Assembly: GCA_004352715.1 (NCBI GenBank) | Contig: SCFE01000084.1 | Location: forward strand, 1,310,509-1,374,508 | Reading direction: 5' to 3' | Source of the DNA: Hofstenia miamia | Taxonomy: Eukaryota > Xenacoelomorpha > Acoela | DNA: 64,000 bases | Part shown: positions 25,580 through 35,885 of the stretch, piece after piece | Numbering within the stretch: position 1 is the stretch's first letter | Layout: the number at the start of each line of letters is the position of its first letter | The notes under the pieces: generated by a model | The model's input: the letters and a program-made list of their open reading frames with translations, nothing else | Told to the model about the DNA's origin: nothing | The model's database searches: none | Position numbers and translations under genes: made by a program

Positions 25580-26590
25580 TTATTTACAGCAAACTAAGAA
25601 CTTGGAAAAAACGAAGCGAAGTGATTTTCTGAATCCTTCATTCGTAAAATAATAAATGAAAAAATTTACAGCACAATTTAAATTTCTGAAGCCGTCTGCC
25701 ATGTACCAAATTAAAAAATTTAAGGAGCTTTGCCAAAATCGAGCACGCATTTCATCCGTCCAAAAATAACTCAACACCTGCAAAATATAAAATGGCAAGT
25801 ACACACCTACCATTATTAGACAACAAGAAATTAAAGTTATGGTCACTCTTAGGTCTTCCTTTTTTGGTCCTTTTGCGAATTTTTTCTTAGCCATGACTGA
25901 TCGATATTTCAGGCCAATTATTATGGATCCATTTCCTGTGGATATTACAAACAGAGGAATTGAATAACAGAATGTTAAGAAAATTACGGCGTAGAGTTCC
26001 AAATTATTAATTACACAGTTTTTCCCTTTAGGGAAAACCTTTCCTCCGTCCCAAATAAGAATTCCTTCTTCAAATTGGGTGAAATATATTGAAGGAACAG
26101 AAACAATTGAAAATACTGAAATTAGAGACACGCAAACGGTGTGAGCTACAGATTTCGTGCTCAGCTTCCGAGCCAAATTTACACTGAACACGTTAACAAG
26201 TCTGTCTACGGTAATAACCACCACCATATAAGTACTGAACAGCAAAGTGAACATATGAATAAACTGCCAATAATAACAATAATGAAAAAACCCTATGTAC
26301 ATGATTGCATTAGGCCAAAGAATGAATGGAAGGTTGGCTGTTACATAGCCAAAACAATTGAGGAGATCAGCTAGTGCTAGGTAGGTTATGTATACCGAAG
26401 ACGCACTGTTTTTAATAAAAGGCTTACTTGTGTTTATTAGTAAGATTACTGAGTTAGTTGGAATGCCGATTACACCAACAATGATTACAAGAGTCAGAAC
26501 ACTTTCGTTTTTATAGAAAGGATTTGGATAAAGGAGTGTCACGTTTGTAGAATTCATTCCAAATGAAAAACAGCATAACGAATCAAACAT
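25580..26590 (-). CDS. Class A (rhodopsin-family) 7TM receptor, peptide-receptor-like
   Basis: This is an uninterrupted 336-residue frame, normal for a short class A receptor, with seven hydrophobic segments. The N-terminus has three N-glycosylation sequons (N13, N16, N28). Family landmarks seen: N46 in TM1, LALAD with D75 in TM2, C105 in TM3 exactly 25 residues before R130 of a DRL variant of DRY, C192 in extracellular loop 2 as its disulfide partner, P212 in TM5, P266 in TM6, and N309-F-F-I-Y313 in place of NPxxY. A basic third loop (K235-K244) and C-terminal CCK (possible palmitoylation) follow. The TM4 tryptophan and the TM6 CWxP tryptophan are absent. The style resembles invertebrate FMRFamide-type or SRW-type peptide receptors; the ligand is unknown. 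M12 is an alternative start. Its TAA stop overlaps an AATAAA. Confidence 0.88.
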   Translation of the reverse strand: MFDSLCCFSFGMNSTNVTLLYPNPFYKNESVLTLVIIVGVIGIPTNSVILLINTSKPFIKNSASSVYITYLALADLLNCFGYVTANLPFILWPNAIMYIGFFHYCYYWQFIHMFTLLFSTYMVVVITVDRLVNVFSVNLARKLSTKSVAHTVCVSLISVFSIVSVPSIYFTQFEEGILIWDGGKVFPKGKNCVINNLELYAVIFLTFCYSIPLFVISTGNGSIIIGLKYRSVMAKKKFAKGPKKEDLRVTITLISCCLIMVGVYLPFYILQVLSYFWTDEMRARFWQSSLNFLIWYMADGFRNLNCAVNFFIYYFTNEGFRKSLRFVFSKFLVCCK

Positions 26591-27234
26591 TAAAACAATA
26601 TTTGTAAATTTTGATTGATTGTTGCAAAAGCCAATGGATGCTCAACAATTGAGAAATGTGCTGTTGATTATGTCGCTGATATATTCCTACTTCTTAATTG
26701 CTTTACTAAAATTTATGACATCGCTGTTTTTTAAATGTAAGAACATTTGAAATCTAGAAATAACGATCAAGTACAGCAAAACTAAATGATATTATAACCA
26801 CGGCTTGACCATCTGATGATGTGCAGAACAACAACAATAAATTGTTGAATTGGTTAAATTTTTGCAAGTATTCAAAATATAGAATATCACAAATTGTTTC
26901 ACTTTTGTGCCCTACAAAAACTACGATCATTTTGAAACAAGCAGAGTTCATTTAACAAATTAGAGCGTTCACAAGTAAGGAAGTACATACATTAGATTTT
27001 TATAAACACACCATTTCTAATAAAAACCTTAAAAAAGTTCAGCTTAGATACATCTACCAGTGCGCATTCTAACAGCTTTTTTAATTAAATTTTCCTAATG
27101 GGAAAACCCATTTTTTTAATTTACAATCTATATTTTAACAATATATTAATTGAAAATATCAAATAATGTTTACAAAGCAATGAAAAATATCAATTAGCGA
27201 TATTTCAAAAAACATTGCGGAGGAATATAAACAC
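26591..27234. other. Upstream of the receptor gene, no gene seen
   Basis: This AT-rich interval lies 5' of the minus-strand receptor, so its promoter is probably here, but I cannot point to a core promoter motif. Confidence 0.4.
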
Positions 27235-28015
27235 TAAATTTGATGCCCCAATTCCTACTTTTTCCCTTGCATAAAGGAAAACGAGGAACTTTATTACCTG
27301 TAAATTCAATCCTATGGTCAACATTGTCTCTGCATAAAATATTAACAGTAGATCGTCTGCCTTGGAGGGGCTTCTCTACAGCAACTTATTTGCACCATAT
27401 TTTCTAAGTGAGATTTCCGGGATGAAGTCTAAGAGTGGAATAGATTCACCACTGATGTATTTATAAATTATCCAAGCATTTGCAGTTGAAGCATCGACTG
27501 TGTAGGCAGCAAGAGCTACCATCATTTCTTGGATCTAATCATAATGCTTTAATCATGAAGATCGAGACCTTCCATAAATTTGTAGCATTGTTTTATACTG
27601 TTTGATAAGGAAATGCTTATTTTCTTTTTATTAATGACAGACTATACCGTTCTAACATAGATTTTGGTGATATCTTGTACAAATTATAGATGCAATTGTA
27701 ACAGTACGGTTATCCTGCCATCTATAAATAGAAATTATTTTGGCGAAAGTTGAACTGAAATACTCTTGTTTTTTTTTCATAAACTTTTTATTTGATAAAA
27801 GTGCATTCCTCATTCGGCTTTCTCTAACAGTGCCAGTAAAACCATGCAATGGTCAAAGGTTTTCTACCAACTCAAATAAAATGAATCAATTGTCAGAAAA
27901 AACTTTTTCCTGTTCGAAGTTTGCATTTTTCATCAAGATTAATGACAACATCTGGATCTTACCTAATCCTGAAGAGAAAATATATTTTGTATACTTGACA
28001 AAAATCGAAACCCTA
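27235..28015 (-). pseudogene. piggyBac-type transposase remnant
   Basis: Reading the minus strand through stops and frameshifts gives consecutive blocks in piggyBac order: GKSFF.QLIHFIELVENL, then GFTGTVRESRMRNALL, then KKKQEYF and a YRWQDNRTVTIAS block, then MEGLDLHD, IRSKK.W, VDASTANAWIIYKYISG with PLLDF, and finally RRSTVNILCRDNVDHRIEF followed by a cysteine-containing tail. These correspond to the ATGTVR, WxDNK.V..aS, MGGVDL.D, ..SKKWWW and NAW.LY motifs of DDE_Tnp_1_7 proteins. At least three in-frame stops and two frameshifts make it non-functional. The N-terminal part and the terminal repeats are not seen. The LINE fragment that starts at about 28019 cuts its upstream side. Confidence 0.75.
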
Positions 28016-28018
28016 TGG

Positions 28019-29263
28019 GTTTGATGCAGTAACAGGAACATTAATTAATAGCTTTCTTTCAAATAGAGAACAACGTCTACGAATTGATAATATTTATTCT
28101 GATTACATCACAACTAACAGAGGAGTTCCCCAAGCCATTGCCTTAAGTCATATCCTGTTGAACCATTACATAAATAATATATCAAACCATCTTATTGACA
28201 GCAACATAATACAGTATGCTGATGGCATATGTTTAATAAACAGGCATGCACTTCCAAGTTGCTACAAAGAACCTGCAGAGAAACATTGACAAACTCATGA
28301 TTGACTTCAGCGAAAATATATTAACAATAAATAAAAGAAAACCAAGTTTATTATCTTCACACCAAGAGTCAAAACAACTTCCAAATTGCACCATATCAGT
28401 TTCTGAGAACGTGCCACTTATTGCACCAACTGATACAGTTGTATATTTGGATGTCATAATTGATAGAGACTTCCAATATAAGGACTTCATTCGTAACAAA
28501 ATCCGTAAAATCTCATGCGGCATACAATAACAAATAAAACAAATAAAAAGGATTACTGAGAGTAAAGCATTTGCAGATGAACTAGTAGTTAGTCATTATA
28601 GGTATGCATGGATATTACTGCATGATCTAAGTACTACACAGACGGAGCAAATATATAGAGTGTTCAACTGGTGTATCTGTACGATGTTTAATGTTAACAA
28701 ACAAGAATCAGTGATTTCATACATAAAGCATCACTATTTTCACCGATTTACGTTTGCATATATACCAGTCTTGTTCACATGTTTAAATATAATTATATAG
28801 TTCATTCAACTTTAACAAAAGGACAAGCAAATGCATCAATAATATACAAATAAAAAGTAAATTTTGGAAAAGAGCGTACACTTTAAATGTCTGTATTCCT
28901 TGAAACAACTTAGATTCAAACCTTTGCAATGAATCAGATTTAAGAACTTTTAAAAAATTACTTAAGGAAACCCTGCTTGCAAACCAATTCATATTTGGAT
29001 ATTCAAAAACTCATAATGTCTGGCCAAAGTGCTAAATATTCTTTTCTGTATTGTGAAATTTTTATTCCTTTTTGTTGTGCTGTTTTCTATTTTTTATTAT
29101 TTGTTTTTACTTAATTGTGGTAGCTTTTGTTTATTTTATTGTACATTCTGAATGTTCATTTTGTAAATATGTTTATATATATTGTAAATTGCTGCACATA
29201 TAATTTTTTGCAAATTGTGTATATAGAACTTGTGCAATCAAAAAAAAATAAAGGCTATTTAAT

Positions 29264-29265
<2 letters not shown>
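28019..29265 (+). pseudogene. 5'-truncated LINE (non-LTR retrotransposon) remnant
   Basis: The translation begins inside the reverse transcriptase: INSFLSNREQRLRIDN, then NRGVPQ, then LNHYINNISNH (the LYINDI block) and QYADGICLIN, where YADD has decayed to YADG. A later open piece (28246-28530) carries NIDKLMIDFSENILTINKRK and YLDVIIDRDFQYKDFI, the YLGVxID..LsF..HI block. Stops interrupt it, including TAA after GIQ. The 3' end has a run of A residues with AATAAA at about 29248, next to a (TA)n repeat. It looks like a relative of the LINE at 60985. 5' truncation is typical of LINE insertions. Confidence 0.75.
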
Positions 29266-29296
<31 letters not shown>

Positions 29297-29300
29297 ATAT
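29266..29300. repeat. (TA)n microsatellite
   Basis: TA-rich repeat at the 3' end of the LINE fragment. It may have grown from the insertion tail. Confidence 0.8.
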
Positions 29301-29399
29301 GAAATTTACACTAACATTTTATTCTTTACAAATTCGCGCTTTGATATTTTTCCTGGAAATCACTATGCATAAATAATAGCGAGAAAGAGTTTTAACCTG

Positions 29400-29549
29400 C
29401 AATAGTATAATTAGCAATCATGCTAAAATATATCTTGGAAAGTCAATGTGTGATATTAATGTTATTTCTAAAGTCAATGCTAAATTTTTACTACATGTTG
29501 TGCATTTAAATCACATTGAATTAAATGTAGATAATGTTGTGTAGCTGTT
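29400..29549 (+). repeat. Dispersed repeat, direct copy of 54786-54935
   Basis: About 150 bp match 54786-54935 in the same orientation with few differences (shared landmark CATGCTAAAATATATCTTGG). It runs into a GC-rich CAGAGGCGCACCCAGAGGGG block at 29563 that resembles the left end of the hAT-like element at 1055. That block lacks a recognisable right end. Confidence 0.7.
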
Positions 29550-29700
29550 GTTGTTTTGAGGGCAGAGGCGCACCCAGAGGGGGAACTGGGGGAACGTTCC
29601 CCCCCTCAACAGAGCACAGATGCTTCCATTCCTCATGAAATGTATGCTGATATGATAACATAGTACATATATATTAAGCAATTGTAACGTAATCCAATCA

Positions 29701-30868
29701 TGTGTGGTCAAGTTAAGAAAAATAGAGGAAGAAACTAAGACTGAATATTAAAATAAATATTAATTGTACAACACATGATTATGATTAATTAATTATTTGT
29801 AAAATTGTAGTGCAGTAATTTTTGATATTAATTCATTTGGCAAAAAAGTAATAGACCAAAATCGCAAATGCTAATTAAGGCAGAAGTGCGTCATCGGCAG
29901 ACAAAAGAAAATCAAAGAATTAGAAATTGTCAACAACTTAGATTAGCAGGTACTAGTCAAATATTTGACTGTTTATTATTTTTCACTATAAAAATTGTGT
30001 GATTTATCATTTTGGTGATGACTTGAATTTACTGGATTTACTTTGCTTTTCTGTGTCAGGTTATTTTATTAATTATGGAAAGCTAAACGTTCGAGCACTA
30101 GGATACTCTAGACGGTGGTTCACGACTTCAGTTAACAGGGGCATCGTTGATAGCTGGTGCTTACCTGATGTGCTCATAAGTTAGGTATAAGGATAGGGGT
30201 TTTTTACTCGTATTAGCTTTCCTATCATTTGTTGTTCGTATTATTGCACTTATTACATTATGCTATTACATCTAGCCCTCATAGGAAGTTACAAAATCCT
30301 GTATTGGTTGTTCACATGTACTTTAGGTTAACATGTAATTATTTATATGTAAGGATATTATATGTAAGGAAACCTAACAAGCTAATGCATCTCAGTTGCA
30401 AGCTTCCCTATATATTACAAACTCGTTAATAACAAGAACAATCAATGCACTAAATTAATAAGGTATCAAACATTGTCACTATCATATTCATGCACACTAT
30501 TTCACTGCACTGAGTCATTAGAGTTGTGGTTGGTGTTTCTCTCGATGTTTAAGTATCTGATGGAAATGCTCATTATAGCGTAATTCTTCAATTCCTCTTT
30601 TGTGCTTTGCTTCAGGTCGGGTAGATTACCCTGTACATTGTACCATCTATCTCGTGTCTTGTATCTAAAAGGATAGTTGTGAGTTTCTTATCAATGTTAG
30701 TTGATCAGATATTAATTTAATTAACAAACAACTCAAAGTTAGAACCAAAGAAGAGAGATGGAAATTTGGGATCTGTCACCTACCTTACTAGTCAAGGAGG
30801 GAAAAATGTCACAGCAGCTCCTAAATTAAGTTAAGCTTTATTAGTGGGAAGGTTGGCAAGATTCCACA
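29701..30868 (+). repeat. 5' LTR of the Ty3/gypsy-type element
   Basis: The LTR starts TGTGTGGTCAAG and ends GATTCCACA, directly followed by the primer-binding site. Both limits are supported by a related LTR in opposite orientation at 49129-50360, whose ends are TGTAGAATCTTGCC and TTTGACCACACA. The LTR is 1168 bp. The 3' partner is not in the window, so no target duplication can be read for this copy. Confidence 0.75.
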
Positions 30869-30884
30869 TGGCGACCGTGACAGG
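30869..30884 (+). promoter_or_regulatory. Primer-binding site for reverse transcription
   Basis: TGGCGACCGTGACAGG begins at the base after the LTR's terminal CA. The TGG start complements the CCA end of a tRNA, as expected for minus-strand priming. I did not identify the tRNA. Confidence 0.75.
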
Positions 30885-31359
30885 TGCCCGACAGTGCAAA
30901 GGAAGATTTGAGTTAAGATAGTTGTTGCTTCTCGAATCACTCGAATTGGAGGAAAACCGAAAAAAGAAAAGGATTGGAATTTTAGAATTGATGGAAATAA
31001 GTCATCAGTGATACCTAGACCATACTAGAGCACAAAAACGGAAGAAGTGATCAACCAGAAGAATACTCAAAGCTAAAAGAAAAAATGGTTCATTCGAAGA
31101 AAAAGACTAAGACTAAACCCAGAACTCAAAAAACTCCTCCGATGAGGAATGCACCCGAAAACCCAGAAACAAATAGGTCCCCAGCTGAAAGTGAACAATC
31201 CCCAACAGAACAAGTACTGCAACCAGCAGAATTAACTAACAATCTCACTGTAATCCAGTTGATGGAAGTTATTGAGAATACTACAAAGGAAAGACAACAG
31301 TTGACAAAACAAATTGAACAATTAACAGAAAGAATGAGAGAAGTCGAAATGAAACATGC

Positions 31360-31454
31360 NNNNNNNNNNNNNNNNNNNNNNNNNNNNNNNNNNNNNNNNN
31401 NNNNNNNNNNNNNNNNNNNNNNNNNNNNNNNNNNNNNNNNNNNNNNNNNNNNNN
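31360..31454. other. Gap of 95 N inside gag
   Basis: The flanks repeat each other: the block starting ATCTCACTGTAATCCA occurs just before and just after the gap with a few substitutions, including GAGAATACT against GAGAAAACT. This is either a true repeat within the coiled coil or two alleles placed in series. Confidence 0.9.
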
Positions 31455-32901
31455 ATCTCACTGTAATCCAATTGATGGAAGTCATTGAGAAAACTGCAAA
31501 GGAAAGACAACAGTTGACAAAACAAATTGAACAATTAACAGAAAGAATGAGAGAAGTCGAAATGAAACATGCCGAAAAAGAAAGGTTGATAGACGAAATT
31601 AAGGAAGACACAAGTCTTCGATTAACAGAACAAAGAAATTTGTTTCAGCAACAAATTGAACAGTTGACAGAAGTAAATAAGGAGATAAAACTGCAAAGCA
31701 ATCGCCTACAGAAAATGATGACAGAGTTACATGAAGAAAATGTAAGTCTACGAGAGGAGAATATAGTTAAGCAACTAGAAATCGATAACCTAAAAGATGA
31801 ATTGCGGCTAATCGAATTAAAGAAAGGTGAAGTGAAAACAATAGAAAATATAGTAGTGGAAAAACCGCATGAACTAAATACAGCAGTACCACAGGTAGAA
31901 TCAACGATAGAGGATTACAAAACTGCACAAAATGAAGAAGAATTCATAAAGAAATTAGTGGAGAACGTAATGAGACAAGTCAAAAAGAATTGTGAGAAAC
32001 CGATTGAAAGTAAACCAATATTCCAAAACACTATATTATCGGAGGAGGATGATAATGACATGTTGGTATGTAAGGCGATACTACCTAAATTTACAGGAAG
32101 AGTTGATAATTATTCACCTACATTTAATGAATGGCTGGAAATTTTTGAAATGAGTATGAAAGAAAGAAAAGTGACGCAACAGAGAGCAGTGGCGAGATTC
32201 CCACTATACTTAACTGGTGCGGTGTATCAGCATTATTTGGTATTGGAAACACAAACAAAAATGGACTACAAAAAGTTGGTAGGGGAATATCAACAGTACT
32301 ACGATGATGAAAGCTTTAAGAGTCAATATAGAATGTTGTTGAATGGAATGAAGATGAACACTAGGCACGACTTATGAAATTATATGTCTCAAGTAGAGAG
32401 GTTACTTAAACTTAGTTCTAGAGAACAAAGGTATTCAAAATACGATTTATTTGCACATATTAGCAAAGGGTTACCAGAGGTGATTAGAACACAATTTCAA
32501 ATTAAGTGCGACGCAGATGACTCTTTGGATAAAATGATTAGAAAAGGACTTGCAATACAAATTACAATGGAAAGTAATGCGAGGTTTAATGAAAAATCAA
32601 CAATCGGAAAGCAGATAATAAATCAAACAATGCCAATGTTCAATAAACCAGCAAACAAACAGATAGTTAAAAGATCAGGAGAAGAATTAGTAAAAATTAA
32701 ATTAAAGGATGGTATGATAAAACAGATAAAAAGGAAAGACTTGAAATGTCAAATGTGTAGCAACAAGGGACACACAAAGAAGTATTGTAAGAAACAAATA
32801 AATTGGATAGAGGAGGAAGATGCATACTTCGATGAAGAGGATTTGATAGAAAATGAAGAAGAGCAAGAAGAAGAGGAAATTGAATTGATGGAAATGGAGA
32901 A

Positions 32902-32908
32902 TTTAAAC
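32902..32908 (+). promoter_or_regulatory. Putative -1 ribosomal frameshift site (TTTAAAC) at the gag/pro junction
   Basis: Gag ends ...AAT TTA AAC TAG, so the U UUA AAC heptamer is in the correct zero-frame phase and abuts the stop. A -1 slip gives UUU AAA CUA GAG GGA and leads straight into the protease frame. UUUAAAC is a canonical X XXY YYZ slippery heptamer. A short GC-rich block follows (GAGGGAGCGCCGCCTCC), which could form a small hairpin; a pseudoknot was not demonstrated. Confidence 0.7.
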
Positions 32909-34392
32909 TAGAGGGAGCGCCGCCTCCAAAAAACCGAGCACCCGTATTAATAGTAACTGATCTGCTAAAAACAAACCCAATAACAATTGTGATCAATGGT
33001 GTGATGGTAGACACAACAGTGGATATGGGAGCAGTAATATCAATAATAACGGATGAGTGCGCAACTAAAGTTGGATTTCAAAGAAAAGAGTTAAATAATG
33101 AAAAGAATAGATTGATAAATGCATCAGGCGATTACATAGATGTGAAAGGTAAATTGNGCAAGAACTGAAATCCGTGGTCAATACGTTGACCCGGATATAC
33201 AAGATATGAGCAAAGAATCGGAAATGGATACTTCAGAACAGCCATCCAGTAGCTCAATGGTGACAACAACTTACAGTTCACAACCTTTTTCGCATAGACA
33301 GTCATCAACTATGACTAAGTCGTCCAAATCTGAAGAATGAGAAAGTAGGATGACGAAAATTGGGAAAGATAAAATTCANAAAATATACCCATAAGAGTGG
33401 CCAATACTAAATTTTACCAAACATTCACAGTAATCAATACCGAAAAAAATCAGTTACCATATGAAGTAATATTAGGAAATGATTTCCTAACGGAGAATAG
33501 ATGTATCATAGACTATAATAAGAGAACAATAATGGTGCAAGAAGAAGTGATAACGACTTATGAAGACAAAGAGGTAAATGATACGATAACGTTTAAGTTG
33601 ATGCAAGATGTTAAAATACTACCAAACAATTGGAAGATGTGCGAGAGTGAGACAATGGACATAGTGAATATGGAGACGATGATATATAGTCAGTCTGGTA
33701 TAAACACGAAAAGAGTGTCAATTCCGTCAAGGTTATGTACTGTGAAAGAAGGTAAAGGATGGATACCAGTGTTAAATGCAATGAACCATATAGTTAACAT
33801 AAACAAAGAAAAAGTGACCATAAAAGGAAAACGAGTCAAGTCTGAAAAACAAATGGTAAATAAAATAATTAACATAATAGCAGAAAAAGAGACTCAGACA
33901 TTCCAGATACCGGAGATTAAAAAAGAAGAGTATCAACATCTGAATGAAGCAGAAAAAGAAGAGTTGGTAAGAATTTTGAACAAGCACAACAAAATATTTA
34001 ACTTTGGCGAGATTAGTGTGGGGAAAGCGATTGGAGAAACCCATAAAATAATCACCACGACAGATGAGCCGATTAGGTTACCTTGTAGAAGAGTACCAGA
34101 GAATTTGAAAGAAAATTACAACACAATTCTGAATGAATTGATTGATAACAAAATTATAAGGCTGAGCGAAAGTCCTTATGCGTCACCAACAGTATTTGTG
34201 AAACAGGGTGACAAGTATAGATTGTGTATAGACTTTAGGAAGCTGAATGATGTAACAAAGAAAGATGTGTATCCTTTGCCTAGGATAGACGATATGATTT
34301 ATCAGGCGACAAAAAATAAATATTTTACCTGCATTGATCTATGTAAAGCTTATTGGCAGGTGCTGATGGAACCGAAAGATATCGAGAAAACA
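32908..34392 (+). pseudogene. pol: Pro-pol of the gypsy-type element: protease and partial reverse transcriptase
   Basis: The -1 frame encodes a retropepsin-like domain, then RT. The protease has VDTTVDMGAVISIITDE where family members have D-T/S-G, so the catalytic triad position reads D-M-G. It continues after an inserted contig as NIPIRVANTKFYQTF and closes with ILGNDFLTENRCIIDY. The RT begins around 33920 and carries SPYASPTVFVKQ, YRLCIDFRKLND and FTCIDLCKAYWQV, with the first catalytic Asp at 34336-34338. Homology stops after EPKDIEKTG at about 34392. The YxDD block, RNase H and integrase are not present; they lie in the following gap or were lost. Confidence 0.8.
33157..33379 (+). repeat. 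Misplaced duplicate contig inside the protease
   Basis: The 221 bp 33158-33378 are identical to 34417-34637 and have a single n at each end. They interrupt the protease between DVKGKL and NIPIRV, and the protease makes sense only if they are skipped. This is almost certainly a scaffolding artefact. Confidence 0.88.
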
Positions 34393-34885
34393 GGTCCTTG
34401 TCTGCAATTAAAGGCAGCAAGAACTGAAATCCGTGGTCAATACGTTGACCCGGATATACAAGATATGAGCAAAGAATCGGAAATGGATACTTCAGAACAG
34501 CCATCCAGTAGCTCAATGGTGACAACAACTTACAGTTCACAACCTTTTTCGCATAGACAGTCATCAACTATGACTAAGTCGTCCAAATCTGAAGAATGAG
34601 AAAGTAGGATGACGAAAATTGGGAAAGATAAAATTCACCCATACTTTATTGCAAATAGGAAAATACGTTATAACTCACAAGACAATTTATCACCAGAAAC
34701 GAAAAGATTCTTACAACAACATTCATCAACAAAAGAAACAGAAGCATCAGCGATCCCCATTGTGATTGACAAACAAAAGAGGCCAGTGTGCAATACAATT
34801 ATATCCTACGCTAGAAATATGAAGGAGGATTTTAACAGACCATATTTTAAAAGTACAACACACATAACATTCGAGGAAACGTTTA
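34393..34885 (+). CDS. Unrecognised open sequence after the RT breakpoint
   Basis: After the RT homology ends, the same frame stays open to TGA at 34597 (a Ser/Thr-rich, low-complexity tail rich in SSSS and TTT) and continues after that stop as MTKIGKDKIHPYFIANRK up to the 1000 N gap. I recognise no domain. Codon usage remains Lys/Asn/Ile-rich like the element. It may be a 3' part of the retrotransposon, a different transposon, or a chimeric join. Confidence 0.35.
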
Positions 34886-35885
34886 NNNNNNNNNNNNNNN
34901 NNNNNNNNNNNNNNNNNNNNNNNNNNNNNNNNNNNNNNNNNNNNNNNNNNNNNNNNNNNNNNNNNNNNNNNNNNNNNNNNNNNNNNNNNNNNNNNNNNNN
35001 NNNNNNNNNNNNNNNNNNNNNNNNNNNNNNNNNNNNNNNNNNNNNNNNNNNNNNNNNNNNNNNNNNNNNNNNNNNNNNNNNNNNNNNNNNNNNNNNNNNN
35101 NNNNNNNNNNNNNNNNNNNNNNNNNNNNNNNNNNNNNNNNNNNNNNNNNNNNNNNNNNNNNNNNNNNNNNNNNNNNNNNNNNNNNNNNNNNNNNNNNNNN
35201 NNNNNNNNNNNNNNNNNNNNNNNNNNNNNNNNNNNNNNNNNNNNNNNNNNNNNNNNNNNNNNNNNNNNNNNNNNNNNNNNNNNNNNNNNNNNNNNNNNNN
35301 NNNNNNNNNNNNNNNNNNNNNNNNNNNNNNNNNNNNNNNNNNNNNNNNNNNNNNNNNNNNNNNNNNNNNNNNNNNNNNNNNNNNNNNNNNNNNNNNNNNN
35401 NNNNNNNNNNNNNNNNNNNNNNNNNNNNNNNNNNNNNNNNNNNNNNNNNNNNNNNNNNNNNNNNNNNNNNNNNNNNNNNNNNNNNNNNNNNNNNNNNNNN
35501 NNNNNNNNNNNNNNNNNNNNNNNNNNNNNNNNNNNNNNNNNNNNNNNNNNNNNNNNNNNNNNNNNNNNNNNNNNNNNNNNNNNNNNNNNNNNNNNNNNNN
35601 NNNNNNNNNNNNNNNNNNNNNNNNNNNNNNNNNNNNNNNNNNNNNNNNNNNNNNNNNNNNNNNNNNNNNNNNNNNNNNNNNNNNNNNNNNNNNNNNNNNN
35701 NNNNNNNNNNNNNNNNNNNNNNNNNNNNNNNNNNNNNNNNNNNNNNNNNNNNNNNNNNNNNNNNNNNNNNNNNNNNNNNNNNNNNNNNNNNNNNNNNNNN
35801 NNNNNNNNNNNNNNNNNNNNNNNNNNNNNNNNNNNNNNNNNNNNNNNNNNNNNNNNNNNNNNNNNNNNNNNNNNNNNNNNNNNNN
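34886..35885. other. Assembly gap, 1000 N
   Basis: Exactly 1000 N. The missing pol domains and 3' LTR of the gypsy-type element could lie here. Confidence 0.98.

Larger units (their letters stand above)
31085..32911 (+). pseudogene. gag: Gag of Ty3/gypsy-type retrotransposon, with one internal stop
   Basis: One reading frame runs from ATG at 31085 to TAG at 32909 and is interrupted only by TGA at 32375-32377 (within RHDL.NYMSQ). Order of parts: a basic, Pro-rich N-terminus; a long Lys/Glu-rich coiled coil (roughly 31240-31860); a capsid-like domain with NEWLEIFEMS and the following helices; and a CCHC zinc knuckle (C-X2-C-X4-H-X4-C, 32747-32788) followed by an acidic Glu-rich tail. The 95 N gap (31360-31454) lies between two near-identical copies of the same coiled-coil segment, so one may be an unmerged allele. 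A sequencing error at the TGA cannot be excluded. Gag would form the particle and package RNA. Confidence 0.85.

Noticed and set aside
33397-34599. Treating the 400-codon frame as one intact protein
   Set aside because: It fuses protease C-terminus and RT with an unrelated tail at about 34392, so it is not a natural single product.
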